Positions 26,080 through 35,032 of a stretch of 64,000 nt of DNA are shown piece after piece; position 1 is the first letter of the stretch; every line of letters begins with the position of its first letter. The DNA comes from Litchfieldia alkalitelluris. GTDB lineage: Bacteria; Bacillota; Bacilli; Bacillales; Bacillaceae_L. Both the position numbers and the translations under genes were made by a program. The stretch covers positions 1,019,452 through 1,083,451 of the forward strand of contig NZ_KV917374.1 of NCBI RefSeq assembly GCF_002019645.1, read 5' to 3'. The notes under the pieces are model-generated. The model made no database searches. It was not told the origin of the DNA and saw only the letters and a list, made by a program, of their open reading frames with translations.

Positions 26080-27255
26080 ATGGAAAGATCTGTTGAAGAA
26101 ATTTCAAGACTTGCAACTGAATGTACATGTGGGATCAACCATAAAGAAATATTAATTGAGCAAATCACAATTAAAGAGAATGCATTGGTTGATTCGGTTG
26201 AGTATCTACGAAATAAGGGATTTAAACGTGTGATGATTGTTTGTGATGAAAATACGTTTTTAGCTGCTGGTAAGCAATTAAATCACCTTTTGTCACAACA
26301 AAATCTACACTCGACGATATGTTTTATTACTCCTGATAAAAATAATGACGTTGTCGCAGATGAGGCATCAATTGTACAAGTCTTTCTAGAAACGCCTAAG
26401 GAAGTAGACGTTTTCTTGGCAGTAGGGTCAGGGACGATTCATGATATTGTACGGTTTGTTAGTTATAAAATGGGGAAGTCATTCATCTCAATAGCCACAG
26501 CTCCGTCAGTAGATGGCTTTAATTCTATTGGAGCTCCATTGATTATTAGAGGGATGAAACAAACCTTCCAATTACATTCACCCATTGCAGTGTTTGGAGA
26601 TTTAACAGTCTTGAAAAATGCCCCGCCTCCAATGATTGCCGCTGGATTTGCTGATATGATTGCCAAATACACTGCCCTTGCTGATTGGAAATTTGGACAT
26701 TTGACAGCGGGAGAACCTTACTGTCCATTAGCTGCAGAAATTACAGAGAAAGCTTTGACTTCTTGTGTTGAGAGTATTGATAAAATAGCCATTGGCGACG
26801 AAGATGGCATGTTTATTTTATTTGAGGCATTAGTACAATCAGGCATTGCCATGCTGTTAATTGGTCATTCCTATCCAGCCTCAGGAGGGGAGCATCATAT
26901 TTCTCATTATTGGGAAATGGAGTTTTTAAAACAAGGTACCCCACAAATTCTTCATGGTACCAAGGTGGGTGTAACAAGCCAATTGATTGCTAAGCTATAT
27001 AAAAATAAGGTTCTAGAAGTGGTTACATCTGGTAACTATGTTGAATTGAATCCACATCTAGAAGAATTATCGGAAGTGATCAATAACATCCCAGACCCTA
27101 AATATATGCAAGGTTTACTTAGAAAGCTTGGTGGTGATACCTGTCCAAGAGATCTTGGAATAAGTGATCCACTAATCAAGGAAAGTTTGGCGAATGCCCA
27201 CACGCTTCGAAATAGATTTACGATGCTTCGTTTTCTAAATGAACGGGTTTTATAA
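26080..27255 (+). CDS. egsA: sn-glycerol-1-phosphate dehydrogenase
   Basis: The 391-residue product resembles B. subtilis AraM (EgsA, 394 residues). That enzyme reduces dihydroxyacetone phosphate to sn-glycerol-1-phosphate, the backbone stereoisomer of archaeal lipids, used in Bacillus for heptaprenylglyceryl phosphate. An NAD-binding stretch (VGSGTIHDIVR, ~105) is present. Metal-site histidines lie in GEHHISHYWE and ILHGTKVG. Here it is not in an arabinose operon. ATG 26080 lies 7 bases after TTGGAGG; an upstream ATG at 26059 falls inside the leader stem. Confidence 0.9.
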   Translation: MERSVEEISRLATECTCGINHKEILIEQITIKENALVDSVEYLRNKGFKRVMIVCDENTFLAAGKQLNHLLSQQNLHSTICFITPDKNNDVVADEASIVQVFLETPKEVDVFLAVGSGTIHDIVRFVSYKMGKSFISIATAPSVDGFNSIGAPLIIRGMKQTFQLHSPIAVFGDLTVLKNAPPPMIAAGFADMIAKYTALADWKFGHLTAGEPYCPLAAEITEKALTSCVESIDKIAIGDEDGMFILFEALVQSGIAMLLIGHSYPASGGEHHISHYWEMEFLKQGTPQILHGTKVGVTSQLIAKLYKNKVLEVVTSGNYVELNPHLEELSEVINNIPDPKYMQGLLRKLGGDTCPRDLGISDPLIKESLANAHTLRNRFTMLRFLNERVL

Positions 27256-27266
27256 TATGTAATGGA

Positions 27267-27303
27267 AGCAGTAACGGATTAGATACATCCGTTACTGCTT
27301 TTG
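27267..27303 (+). terminator. rho-independent terminator of egsA
   Basis: AGCAGTAACGGAT / ATCCGTTACTGCT perfect 13-bp stem, followed by TTTTGATATT. Confidence 0.88.
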
Positions 27304-27355
27304 ATATTATTGGTATTGTTGGCCTAGACCCTGCTGGTTACTCATACCTTGTGGG

Positions 27356-27535
27356 TTACTCATACCTTGTGTTCTGTTGATTTTTCAGCAGCAGTTCGAT
27401 CACCTGTTTAACTTCTAAATCCTCTGTCGTGTTATTAAAAAAATTGATAACAGGAAATGCAGCACTTTCCGCCATATAAGAGGACCACAAAATACCCCAT
27501 TCAGCAGAAGTTAAGTTGATTTTATGTACCTTCAT
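27356..27535 (-). pseudogene. short DUF3231-like remnant
   Basis: A 59-codon frame has a good SD (AGGAGGAT) and begins MKVHKINLTSAEWGILWSSY. This resembles the N-terminus of DUF3231 (spore coat-like) proteins, which are normally several times longer. Past the stop, another frame encodes a Gln-rich end (QGMSNPQGMSNQQG) with a 17-base direct repeat GGTTACTCATACCTTGT. This suggests an internal deletion joined N- and C-terminal ends out of frame. It could also be a genuine small protein; family recognition is tentative. Confidence 0.5.
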
Positions 27536-27636
27536 ATAAAATCCTCCTATGTTTGCCCATAGAAGATATTCTTTCCTGAAATTGTCTTATTTTGTGGAAT
27601 TTATCTTTACAAATTTCGACAAAACTTGATAAAAAT

Positions 27637-27668
27637 AAAAAACCAGCCATCTAGATGACTGGTTTTTT
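27637..27668 (-). terminator. terminator of the MFS gene (bidirectional shape)
   Basis: AAAAAACCAG...CTGGTTTTTT symmetric hairpin just past the MFS stop codon. Confidence 0.85.
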
Positions 27669-27683
27669 AGGAATAGGGGAGAT

Positions 27684-28964
27684 CTAGGCTTCCAATCTTT
27701 TTTCTGGCATTTTCGAAAATAGGGCAGCAATCACTCCCAAGGCTGGTAGTAAAAGCATGATTAATAATATTTCATTATAGCCACCGAATATATCATAAGC
27801 AATTCCAAATGGAAGGGGACCAAAAGCAGAGCCAATAACAGTAACCGTCATAGCAACTCCTTTAATACTCCCAAGGTGTTGTCTTCCAAAATAATTTGGC
27901 CAGATAATTCCTAGAGTAATGCGTTCAAATCCGCCAATAAATCCCCAAAACACTCCAAAAAAGATTGCAATGGCAGGTGAGAAGGTTTTCATAAGAATAA
28001 GCATGAAAGCTATTTGGCCAATAAAAATAGCTGCAAGTACATAATGGACCTTAATTTTCTCCAATATAAATCCAGCAATTAAAGTGACTGGGAAACCAAC
28101 AAGAGCCATTAAGCTTAAAATCAAAGCGGCAAAGCCTGGGCTGATATTATTTTCACCTAAAATTGAAACAAGATGAAAGGTTAACCCAGTATTCACCAAA
28201 GAAGGAATGGAAATACAAAATAGTAAAAGCCAAAATGTAGCTGTTTTCATGGCTTCTTTTAATGTCCAATTCACTTCTTGATCATATGGGTTATCTTGTA
28301 AACCACTTTTTTGATTGCTGGTTACTTCTTTCCGTCCATCAGGGAGAAGGCCAATGTCTTCAGGTTTGTTACGAATAAAAAAGTAGGCTAAGGGGACGAA
28401 AATCATTAGAAGTAAAATACCCCAAATTCTCCAAGTCATTTCCCAACCCCATAAGTTAATCATCCAGGCATTAAGTGGAGGAAGTGCAGCAGAACTCAGG
28501 AATCCACCAATAGCCATAAAACTTAATGCCCGACCACGTTTTGTAATAAACCATTGTGGGACAAGTGTGTTGGGGATTAATGTCATAGATCCTTGACCGA
28601 AAAGACGAATAAAGAAAAAACCAATAAATAACATCACTGCATTTGCAACAAAGCTATTCCAAATACAAGCTATAGCTAGTACTGTACCGACAACAACGGC
28701 CATTTTTCGTTGACCATGCACATCAATGAACCTTCCTACAAAAAACATGAGGATTCCAGCTAATAATGTGGCCGCCGAATAGATGCTTGACACAAGTGAA
28801 CGACTCCACGCAAAATCCTTAATATAATGGTCAATAAATACTGAAATCGAGTAGGTTTGGCCAGGTCCTGAAAAAAACACTCCAAGGGCAGCAATGGTTA
28901 CAATGACCCAACCATAATAAAAAGGAGTGACCATAGGTTGTCTCTTTGCTGATAGTTGTTCCAT
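27684..28964 (-). CDS. MFS transporter (monocarboxylate/oxalate-formate type)
   Basis: The 426-residue product shows 12 hydrophobic segments. The start (YYGWVIVTIAALGVFFSGPG) and the segment after helix 6 (NKPEDIGLLPDG) are typical of the MFS branch that contains oxalate/formate antiporters and monocarboxylate-like carriers. The substrate cannot be read from sequence. SD GGAGG in the minus strand precedes ATG 28964. It is convergent with egsA and monocistronic. Confidence 0.85.
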   Translation of the reverse strand: MEQLSAKRQPMVTPFYYGWVIVTIAALGVFFSGPGQTYSISVFIDHYIKDFAWSRSLVSSIYSAATLLAGILMFFVGRFIDVHGQRKMAVVVGTVLAIACIWNSFVANAVMLFIGFFFIRLFGQGSMTLIPNTLVPQWFITKRGRALSFMAIGGFLSSAALPPLNAWMINLWGWEMTWRIWGILLLMIFVPLAYFFIRNKPEDIGLLPDGRKEVTSNQKSGLQDNPYDQEVNWTLKEAMKTATFWLLLFCISIPSLVNTGLTFHLVSILGENNISPGFAALILSLMALVGFPVTLIAGFILEKIKVHYVLAAIFIGQIAFMLILMKTFSPAIAIFFGVFWGFIGGFERITLGIIWPNYFGRQHLGSIKGVAMTVTVIGSAFGPLPFGIAYDIFGGYNEILLIMLLLPALGVIAALFSKMPEKRLEA

Positions 28965-29173
28965 CTGTTACCTCCTATGTAAACTAATACTAGAATAACA
29001 GAAATTAAGTATTGTATAAATGTAAATATCTCGAGTTGCGAAGTAATTCATAGTTTATTCATATTAGAAATTTTTACGATTATGTGGAATAAATAATGGT
29101 AATAATAAAGAAGAATCAATAAAGAGGAAATAATGGAGTTTTAAAAAGAAAACGAGCAGTTTGTCCGAGTATT

Positions 29174-29320
29174 TCAAATTCTTACCGATAGATCATTCTC
29201 GTGTACTAAAATCACATTCATATATCTAGAAATCTCTTTTAATTCACAATAACCACTGTCATAGACATGAAAAATCTGAAATATCTTGTCGTTATAAAAA
29301 ACCTTTGTTCCTTTTTTCAT
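29174..29320 (-). CDS. small protein of unknown function (48 aa)
   Basis: ATG 29320 is preceded by AGGAGG, a textbook SD. The product begins MKKGTKVFYNDKIFQIFHVY; it is charged, has no membrane segment, and reads like a short SH3-like beta barrel. I do not recognise the family. An in-frame upstream ATG (29371) has no SD. Confidence 0.6.
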   Translation of the reverse strand: MKKGTKVFYNDKIFQIFHVYDSGYCELKEISRYMNVILVHENDLSVRI

Positions 29321-30028
29321 CTTTTTGCCTCCTGATTCGTTTGTGAATTCTAAGCCTATGATGATGAACATTGGTGAAACTTGTTTATTAGAGAGTGGAC
29401 AACTGCTCTATCTCAATCTTAATCTATGATTGTTCTTGAAATGTATTATTTATATTAATTTTATGTTAACAGTAAAATTCTGAAAAATCAAACATTATCA
29501 AAAATTAGCGACAAAAGTACTACTAAGTGAAGAAGATGTCAAAATTTGTTGATTCCATAATTCGACATTTTTGACAAACTCAACACTCGTTTTAGATTAA
29601 CCCATTTTTTCCTCATATAAGTGGTGTGCATTTTTACGACGAAAACCAGAGGATGGGGTAACAAATGAATAATTTTCTTATTTTGCGAAGTCGTGAATAA
29701 TGGATAATAATCTCCTACCATACCCTGATGATCACTGATTTGCATCTGTTACTAAATCATATACATAATATCAATGTTCGTTATACAAGTAGAGGAGGTT
29801 AAAAATACCTGTGCTAATGCCACAACTTTGTCCTCATGAACTAATTTTACTATGGTACTTTAAAAAGCAATATATATGAAGCTTTTAATATTTGTAATGG
29901 TGAATTAAGATTGGTAAAATAAAGATTAGTACTTTGAAAATAACTTTACATTATAAAAAAATGTTCTATAATTTAAGAATCAAAACAATTCTTCATAAAC
30001 TGTACAAGCAATTCATATAGTTAGATAT
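29321..30028. other. 700-bp AT-rich gap with no supportable gene
   Basis: No frame here has both an SD and a plausible product; a 68-codon minus frame (29539-29745) has neither. An AGAGGAGG at ~29792-29799 is followed by no usable ATG frame. Transcription may begin near 29900, since the hairpin at 30029 then sits in the ctpB leader. Confidence 0.5.
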
Positions 30029-30063
30029 AAAGGCATCGCACTTCGCATGTGTGGTGCCTTTTC
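30029..30063 (+). terminator. terminator-like hairpin in the ctpB leader
   Basis: AAGGCATCGCAC TTCGCAT GTGTGGTGCCTT followed by TTCCTG. No + strand gene ends nearby, so it may close a short RNA or attenuate ctpB. Confidence 0.55.
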
Positions 30064-30114
30064 CTGCAAAGTGTCCCTTAAACTGCAGGGAATAGGAAGA
30101 GGAGGCGGAATAAT

Positions 30115-31572
30115 TTGAATCGGAAGTTTGTAGCATTATATATGGCATTATCACTATTATTGGGGGCATCAGCTACATATATGGGGATGCAGTTCTTTAA
30201 TAATGCCCCATCTAGCAACAGTAACAGCCTTATTTCGAATGGCAATTCAAATGCTTCTACTGAAACCGCAGTGGAAGACTTTGAAAAGATACAACAAGCT
30301 TATGAACTTATACTAGGACGATATGTGGAAGACGTAGACCAAGCTCAACTTATTGAGGGTGCTATAAAAGGAATGGTTGATACTCTTGAGGATCCTTATT
30401 CGGTTTATATGGATAAAGATACAGCAGATCAATTTACCCAATCATTAGACTCGAGCTTTGAAGGAATTGGAGCAGAGGTAAGCATGGTTGACGGTCGAGT
30501 GACGATTGTCGCACCATTTAAGGATTCTCCAGCAGAAAAAGCTGGATTAAAGCCAAATGACCAAATTGTTAAAATAGATGGTGAATCAATTGAAGGTCTA
30601 GACTTGTATGAAGCGGTCCTAAAGATTCGTGGGGAAAAGGGAACAACTGTTATTCTTGATGTAATCCGGCCAGGCGTTAATGACATAATGAATATAGAAG
30701 TGACTCGTGATGAAATCCCGATCGAAACCGTATATTCGTCTGTTAAGGAATATAATGGTCAAAAGGTAGGATATATTGAAATTACTTCTTTCGCTGAAAA
30801 AACGGCACAGGATTTTGTTTCTCAATTATCTGCTTTAGAAGAACAAGGAATTGAAGGTCTAGTATTAGATGTTCGAGGTAATCCTGGTGGGCTTTTAGAT
30901 AGTGTTGAGCAAATTCTAAAGCAACTTGTAACAAAGGATAAGCCATATGTTCAAATTGAACAAAGAGATGGTAATAAACAGCGTTTCTTCTCAAGTCTTG
31001 AATCACTAAAAGATTACCCTATTACGGTGTTAATTAATGAGGGGAGTGCTTCAGCATCAGAAATATTAGCGGGTGCATTAAAAGAAGCAGGTGGTTATGA
31101 GGTTGTTGGAGATACATCCTTTGGAAAGGGAACCGTTCAACAAGCAGTTCCGATGGAAGATGGAAGTAATATTAAGCTAACAATGTACAAGTGGTTGACT
31201 CCAGATGGTAATTGGATTCATGAAACAGGTGTTGAACCAACTGTTCCAGTGAAGCAACCAGACTATTTTTATAGTAACCCAATTCAGCTTGAGGAAGGTA
31301 AAAGTCTTGAGGCTGACATGAATAATGAGAAAGTGAAAAATGCCCAATTAATGCTTAAAGGTTTAGGGTTTGAACCAGGTCGAGAAGATGGTTACTTTAG
31401 CAAAGAAACTGAAATCGCAGTAAAAGCATTCCAAGAAGCAAACGATTTAGACGTGAATGGAAAAATTGATACTAAAACAGCAAGTCGAATCGAAAGTGAA
31501 ATTCTTGAGCATATTCGCAAAGAAGAAAATGATCTACAGCTAAAAGCAGCAATTAAAATCTTGTTCCAATAA
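30115..31572 (+). CDS. ctpB: C-terminal processing peptidase CtpB
   Basis: The 485-residue S41 serine protease has an N-terminal membrane anchor/signal (~7-26), a PDZ domain (~110-195), the catalytic core with S313, K338 and Q342 (GSASASEI, FGKGTVQ), and a C-terminal peptidoglycan-binding domain (~405-465). In B. subtilis CtpB cleaves SpoIVFA in the intermembrane space to trigger pro-sigma-K processing during sporulation. Ser-Lys spacing (25) equals that of the B. subtilis enzyme (S309/K334). Start is TTG 30115, 10 bases after GAAGAGGAGG. This gene family follows ftsEX in Bacillus; here ~15 kb of other genes intervene. Confidence 0.95.
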   Translation: MNRKFVALYMALSLLLGASATYMGMQFFNNAPSSNSNSLISNGNSNASTETAVEDFEKIQQAYELILGRYVEDVDQAQLIEGAIKGMVDTLEDPYSVYMDKDTADQFTQSLDSSFEGIGAEVSMVDGRVTIVAPFKDSPAEKAGLKPNDQIVKIDGESIEGLDLYEAVLKIRGEKGTTVILDVIRPGVNDIMNIEVTRDEIPIETVYSSVKEYNGQKVGYIEITSFAEKTAQDFVSQLSALEEQGIEGLVLDVRGNPGGLLDSVEQILKQLVTKDKPYVQIEQRDGNKQRFFSSLESLKDYPITVLINEGSASASEILAGALKEAGGYEVVGDTSFGKGTVQQAVPMEDGSNIKLTMYKWLTPDGNWIHETGVEPTVPVKQPDYFYSNPIQLEEGKSLEADMNNEKVKNAQLMLKGLGFEPGREDGYFSKETEIAVKAFQEANDLDVNGKIDTKTASRIESEILEHIRKEENDLQLKAAIKILFQ

Positions 31573-31593
31573 TATAAGAACGGTAAACAAATC

Positions 31594-31663
31594 AAGAGGC
31601 TACCCCAAAAGAATCTAGCTTACACAATGTCGTAAGTCAAGTTCAGTGGATAGCCTCTTTTTC
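31594..31663 (+). terminator. terminator of ctpB (long loop)
   Basis: AAGAGGCTA (31594) pairs with TAGCCTCTT (31651-31659), followed by TTTC. Confidence 0.7.
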
Positions 31664-31670
31664 TTATGCA

Positions 31671-31700
31671 TTCGACAAAGTTCGGGTGGTGACAGGCACC
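31671..31700 (+). repeat. dispersed element D, copy 1
   Basis: TTCGACAAAGTTCGGGTGGT then GACAGGCACC. It matches the inverted copies at 63194-63228 and 63675-63706. Confidence 0.65.
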
Positions 31701-31830
31701 TCCTATTGCTCCCGAACAACACCCACCAAAATTTTCAAAAAAAACAGATTAGGCATTTTTAGATAGTTTTGGTAAAATAAAGGTATTGATATTGAATTCG
31801 GTACGTAAATATGGTAGGTGGTGAGAATTG

Positions 31831-33021
31831 ATGACTGAGTGGCTAGTTGAATTTATAAAAGGAATAGGTTTGTTTTTCCTTCATCCTTTGCTTTACGTTT
31901 TTATCTTCATGTCATTAATAGCTGGTTATTTAAGAATAAGGCGTGAGCGCAAGGACTTTCATGTGAGGGTATATGATATTTTTCAAGAATTAAGAGAATT
32001 ATTTACAAGTGGGGTTATTCTAAGTATCACTACTTCAATTGCTACGGTTGTAGCTGGAATGGTTATGCCTTTTGGTAGTTTAGTATTGATGGCAGTAATT
32101 ACATTAATACTAGCAGCAGTTGGTAGATTTAGATTATTAACACCTTCTTATATACTAGGATTCACGTTTTTTTCGATCATATTGCTTTCACAGATTAATA
32201 GTCCTCCAACATGGTTCGCTCCATTATTAAATGACATTAAAATGACTAGCTTACCAGGTTTATCTGTACTTGTATCCTTGCTTTTATTAATAGAAGGGAT
32301 TCTCATATTCAGCAAAGGACATAAAGGTACCTCACCAAAACTAGTGAAAAGTAAAAGAGGGCTAAAGGTAGGGGCACATTTATCGGAAAAGCTATGGATG
32401 GTTCCACTATTTCTGATCTTACCTGGAGATGCTATAGCAGTGTCATTTGAATGGTGGCCGGTTTTTGTGGTGGGTGATGGTAGTTACTCCTTAATTCTTG
32501 TTCCATTTTGTGTAGGGTTTTCACAAAAGTTTAAGGGAATGCTACCGCAACTTGGAGCACGCTTTATCGCAAGAAAAGTGATTGGTTTAGGAACTGTTTT
32601 AATAGGTTTTTCAATTCTTAGCATTAGGTATCCAATTGTTGCAATTATGTCTGTTGCGTTTGCAATGGTAGCGCGTGAATTGATAAATTTACAATTTAAA
32701 TTCTTTGATGATTCACAACCTTTTTTCTATGCGAAGCGAGCTCAAGGGCTTTTCATCCTTAGTATTATTCCGAAATCTCCAGCTGATAAGATGGGATTGA
32801 AAATTGGTGAAGAAATCATGAAAGTGAACGGACTGGTAGTGAATAATGATCGCGAATTCTATCAATCTCTTCAAAAAAATAGTGCATTTTGTAAACTAGA
32901 GGTTAAGGGATTAAATGGTGAAGTAAACTTTGTACAAGGTGCTTTGTATGAGGGGGATCATCATGAGTTAGGGATTATTTTTATTGAAGAAGATAAAAAG
33001 TGGAGTCATGAGGCGGTATAA
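31831..33021 (+). CDS. minJ: cell division topological determinant MinJ
   Basis: The 396-residue membrane protein has about eight hydrophobic segments in residues ~10-290 and a C-terminal cytoplasmic PDZ domain (~305-385; IPKSPADKMGLKIGEEIMKVNG). B. subtilis MinJ (YvjD) is 397 residues with the same layout. It bridges DivIVA and MinD, so that MinCD acts at division sites and poles. ATG 31831 was chosen, with GGTGGTGAG just upstream; the TTG at 31828 is too close to it. Position downstream of ctpB agrees with B. subtilis. Confidence 0.93.
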   Translation: MTEWLVEFIKGIGLFFLHPLLYVFIFMSLIAGYLRIRRERKDFHVRVYDIFQELRELFTSGVILSITTSIATVVAGMVMPFGSLVLMAVITLILAAVGRFRLLTPSYILGFTFFSIILLSQINSPPTWFAPLLNDIKMTSLPGLSVLVSLLLLIEGILIFSKGHKGTSPKLVKSKRGLKVGAHLSEKLWMVPLFLILPGDAIAVSFEWWPVFVVGDGSYSLILVPFCVGFSQKFKGMLPQLGARFIARKVIGLGTVLIGFSILSIRYPIVAIMSVAFAMVARELINLQFKFFDDSQPFFYAKRAQGLFILSIIPKSPADKMGLKIGEEIMKVNGLVVNNDREFYQSLQKNSAFCKLEVKGLNGEVNFVQGALYEGDHHELGIIFIEEDKKWSHEAV

Positions 33022-33026
33022 ATAAG

Positions 33027-33068
33027 AGTCAGGGGCTGAGTAGGTTGTGTCAGTTTCTGGCTTTTTTA
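33027..33068 (+). terminator. rho-independent terminator of minJ
   Basis: AGTCAGGGGCTGA pairs with TCAGTTTCTGGCT (13 pairs, four of them G-U), followed by TTTTTATTTT. Confidence 0.8.
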
Positions 33069-33072
33069 TTTT

Positions 33073-33212
33073 GTCTACCCTGAAAAAAGAAATGCTGAAG
33101 GCGCTCGTTCATCGGCGACATGCATAAGACGAGCCGGCAAGAAGGTTGCTTTGTAACCTTCTTGCCGGATTGACTTATGACCCCGAGCCGATAGCGCCTG
33201 AAGCTAGACACT
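33073..33212 (-). repeat. module B repeat, copy 2 (inverted)
   Basis: Reverse complement of copy 1; the stem is perfect at CCGGCAAGAAGGTT/AACCTTCTTGCCGG. Confidence 0.9.
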
Positions 33213-33264
33213 AAGCTAAGTATAATTTTTCATACTCCATGGTGCGAATTAAATTAGCATGGAT

Positions 33265-33429
33265 GTCTTCCCTGAAAATAACTTAGTTAGAGGAGTTCCA
33301 TGAGCTGCGATCCACTTGCTTTCCTCGGGGTGGTCCGTGAGCCTCCTCGTCGCCAGGGTCTCAGCTCCTGCGGGGTCTCACGAGACCGCTGGATCCCGCA
33401 GGAGTCAAGTGGCTCTCCGCTCATTCCAC
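33265..33429 (-). repeat. module A repeat (inverted), copy 6
   Basis: Reads GTCTTCCCTGAAAATAACTT...CTCCGCTCATTCCAC, with CTCCTGCGGGGTCTC/GATCCCGCAGGAG arms. Confidence 0.88.
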
Positions 33430-33487
33430 ACTGAGGTGGAAACATTTTTTCATACACCATGGTGCGAAATACTTATTTAGCATGGAT

Positions 33488-33648
33488 GTCTTCCCTGAAA
33501 ATAACTTAGTTAGAGGAGTTCCATGAGCTGCGATCCACCTGCTTTCCTCGGGGGGTCCGTGAGCCTCCTCGTCGCTTCCCTGAGCTCCTGCGTGTCTTAC
33601 GAGACCGCTAGACCCGCAGGAGTCAGGTGCTTCTCCGCTCATTCCACT
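33488..33648 (-). repeat. module A repeat (inverted), copy 7
   Basis: Same orientation as copy 6, with the linker ACCATGGTGCGAAAT between them. The pair is ~85% alike by eye, copy 7 being more mutated. Confidence 0.85.
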
Positions 33649-33742
33649 TTCAATTTTAACTTCTAAACCATTAAATTTAATATGTATAAATAGGGCAGAT
33701 TATATATCTTTTTATTGAATTTCTAATGTCTTTTTAAAGAAT

Positions 33743-33773
33743 GTCTTTAGGAATGGTGATTTTTCGTCGATAT
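33743..33773 (+). promoter_or_regulatory. possible sigma-D promoter of cheW
   Basis: GTCGATAT (33766-33773) matches 7 of 8 of the sigma-D -10 consensus GCCGATAT. The -35 (TTAG against TAAA) is weak. Motility control of a cheW gene would make sense. Confidence 0.35.
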
Positions 33774-33852
33774 AGTTAGTGTATAATTAAACATAAAGAA
33801 GCTAGGTTTCGTTAAATGTAGATACAGTTTTGGATGGAAAGGTGATGGAGAG

Positions 33853-34338
33853 ATGAGTAGTACGAAAGTAATCGTTTTTAAGGTGGGTAACGAAGAATAT
33901 GTGATTGATATTTTTAAAGTTCAATCAATTGAGCGGATGCAGGATGTGACAGCTATTCCGAATTCAAGTCCTGCTCTTATTGGAGTAACAAATATTCGTG
34001 GTGAGGTGTTACCTCTTTTTGATTTACATAAAATTCTAACTTTAAAGGAAGTTGAAAATACTGATAATACTAGGATTATATTAGTTGAAAGTCAGGGCAA
34101 AACACTTGGAGTTGTAGTTGATGAGGCGAGTGAGGTCCTTGAGATATCTCATGATATTATTCAACAGCCATCATTTACTGTTTCTGAGGATTCTTTTATT
34201 AAAGGAGTGGCTACTCTAGAAGCGAGAATGCTCATCGTTCTTGATATTGAAAAGCTTTTATCAAATGATAATGTGAGTGCCGATGTTGAGAAATTACAAG
34301 CATTCATTCATGAAGGGCTGATGGAAGAATCGGTCTGA
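33853..34338 (+). CDS. CheW-like chemotaxis coupling protein
   Basis: The 161-residue single CheW domain contains KVIVFKVGNEEYVIDIFKVQ, RGEVLPLFDL and DEASEVLEI. CheW proteins couple CheA to chemoreceptors. It stands alone here, without cheA or cheY, so it is either the cell's main CheW placed outside the fla/che operon or an additional one. A clear SD (GATGGAGAG) precedes the ATG. Confidence 0.92.
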   Translation: MSSTKVIVFKVGNEEYVIDIFKVQSIERMQDVTAIPNSSPALIGVTNIRGEVLPLFDLHKILTLKEVENTDNTRIILVESQGKTLGVVVDEASEVLEISHDIIQQPSFTVSEDSFIKGVATLEARMLIVLDIEKLLSNDNVSADVEKLQAFIHEGLMEESV

Positions 34339-34360
34339 TCATGTCATTACTATTTAATTT

Positions 34361-34396
34361 GAAGCTAGTCTGGCAACAGACAGGCTTCTTTTTTTT
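34361..34396 (+). terminator. rho-independent terminator of cheW
   Basis: GAAGCTAGTCTG GCAA CAGACAGGCTTC then eight T. Confidence 0.92.
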
Positions 34397-34586
34397 GTAA
34401 TAGGAAGTGATTCCTACATAGTGCTTTTTGGTGAAAAAAATAGGATGAAAAGGTGATATGTTTTTTTGCCTTAATAATAGAAAATAAGTATATAGGCCTA
34501 CTCGTGATAAAGTAGATAAATGGGACTTTTGGAATGTTGCAACCGGTAGATTTACTTCAGAATTTAGGGTGAGGGATGGAAATGCG

Positions 34587-34862
34587 ATGGCAAAAGAAAT
34601 GAAGGTTTTTAAAACAATCACCAATAAAAAACTTAAAATAAAGATTGAAAAAACAACTTATTTAACCGATTATCACACCATTCTTCATAAATTAATGACG
34701 ACTAAAAATAAGTCTGAATTCAAAAGAGTAATACAATATATAAAGATCATGGAAAATCGAAAAAGTGAAGTTGATAATTACTTATATTATATAGGGGTGG
34801 GGTTTTACTCGGAGTTACATAAAACTCAAAAAACCCTTAAAGAAAAGAGAAGTGTGAGTTAG
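34587..34862 (+). CDS. small basic protein of unknown function (91 aa)
   Basis: ATG 34587 follows GAGGGATGGA; a GTG at 34569 is in frame but has no SD. The product is Lys-rich and probably helical (MAKEMKVFKTITNKK...YIKIMENRKSEVDNYLYYIG). I recognise no family. Codon use is like that of its neighbours, which supports it as a real gene. Confidence 0.65.
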   Translation: MAKEMKVFKTITNKKLKIKIEKTTYLTDYHTILHKLMTTKNKSEFKRVIQYIKIMENRKSEVDNYLYYIGVGFYSELHKTQKTLKEKRSVS

Positions 34863-35032
34863 TTCTAAAAAAATCCTTACAAAAATAAATGTTTCAAAAC
34901 TTTACGAGCCTTTATGGCTTTTTTTGTTTTAGACAAATGTGTTAAAATATTGTTTGGTATGGATATCGTTACCTTTGTAAAAAATATCCACAGTACTAGT
35001 TTAATTATTTTACTTACTTAAGGAGCGGAATT

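Noticed and set aside
29539-29745. 68-codon minus-strand frame
   Set aside because: No SD, atypical composition, no recognisable features.
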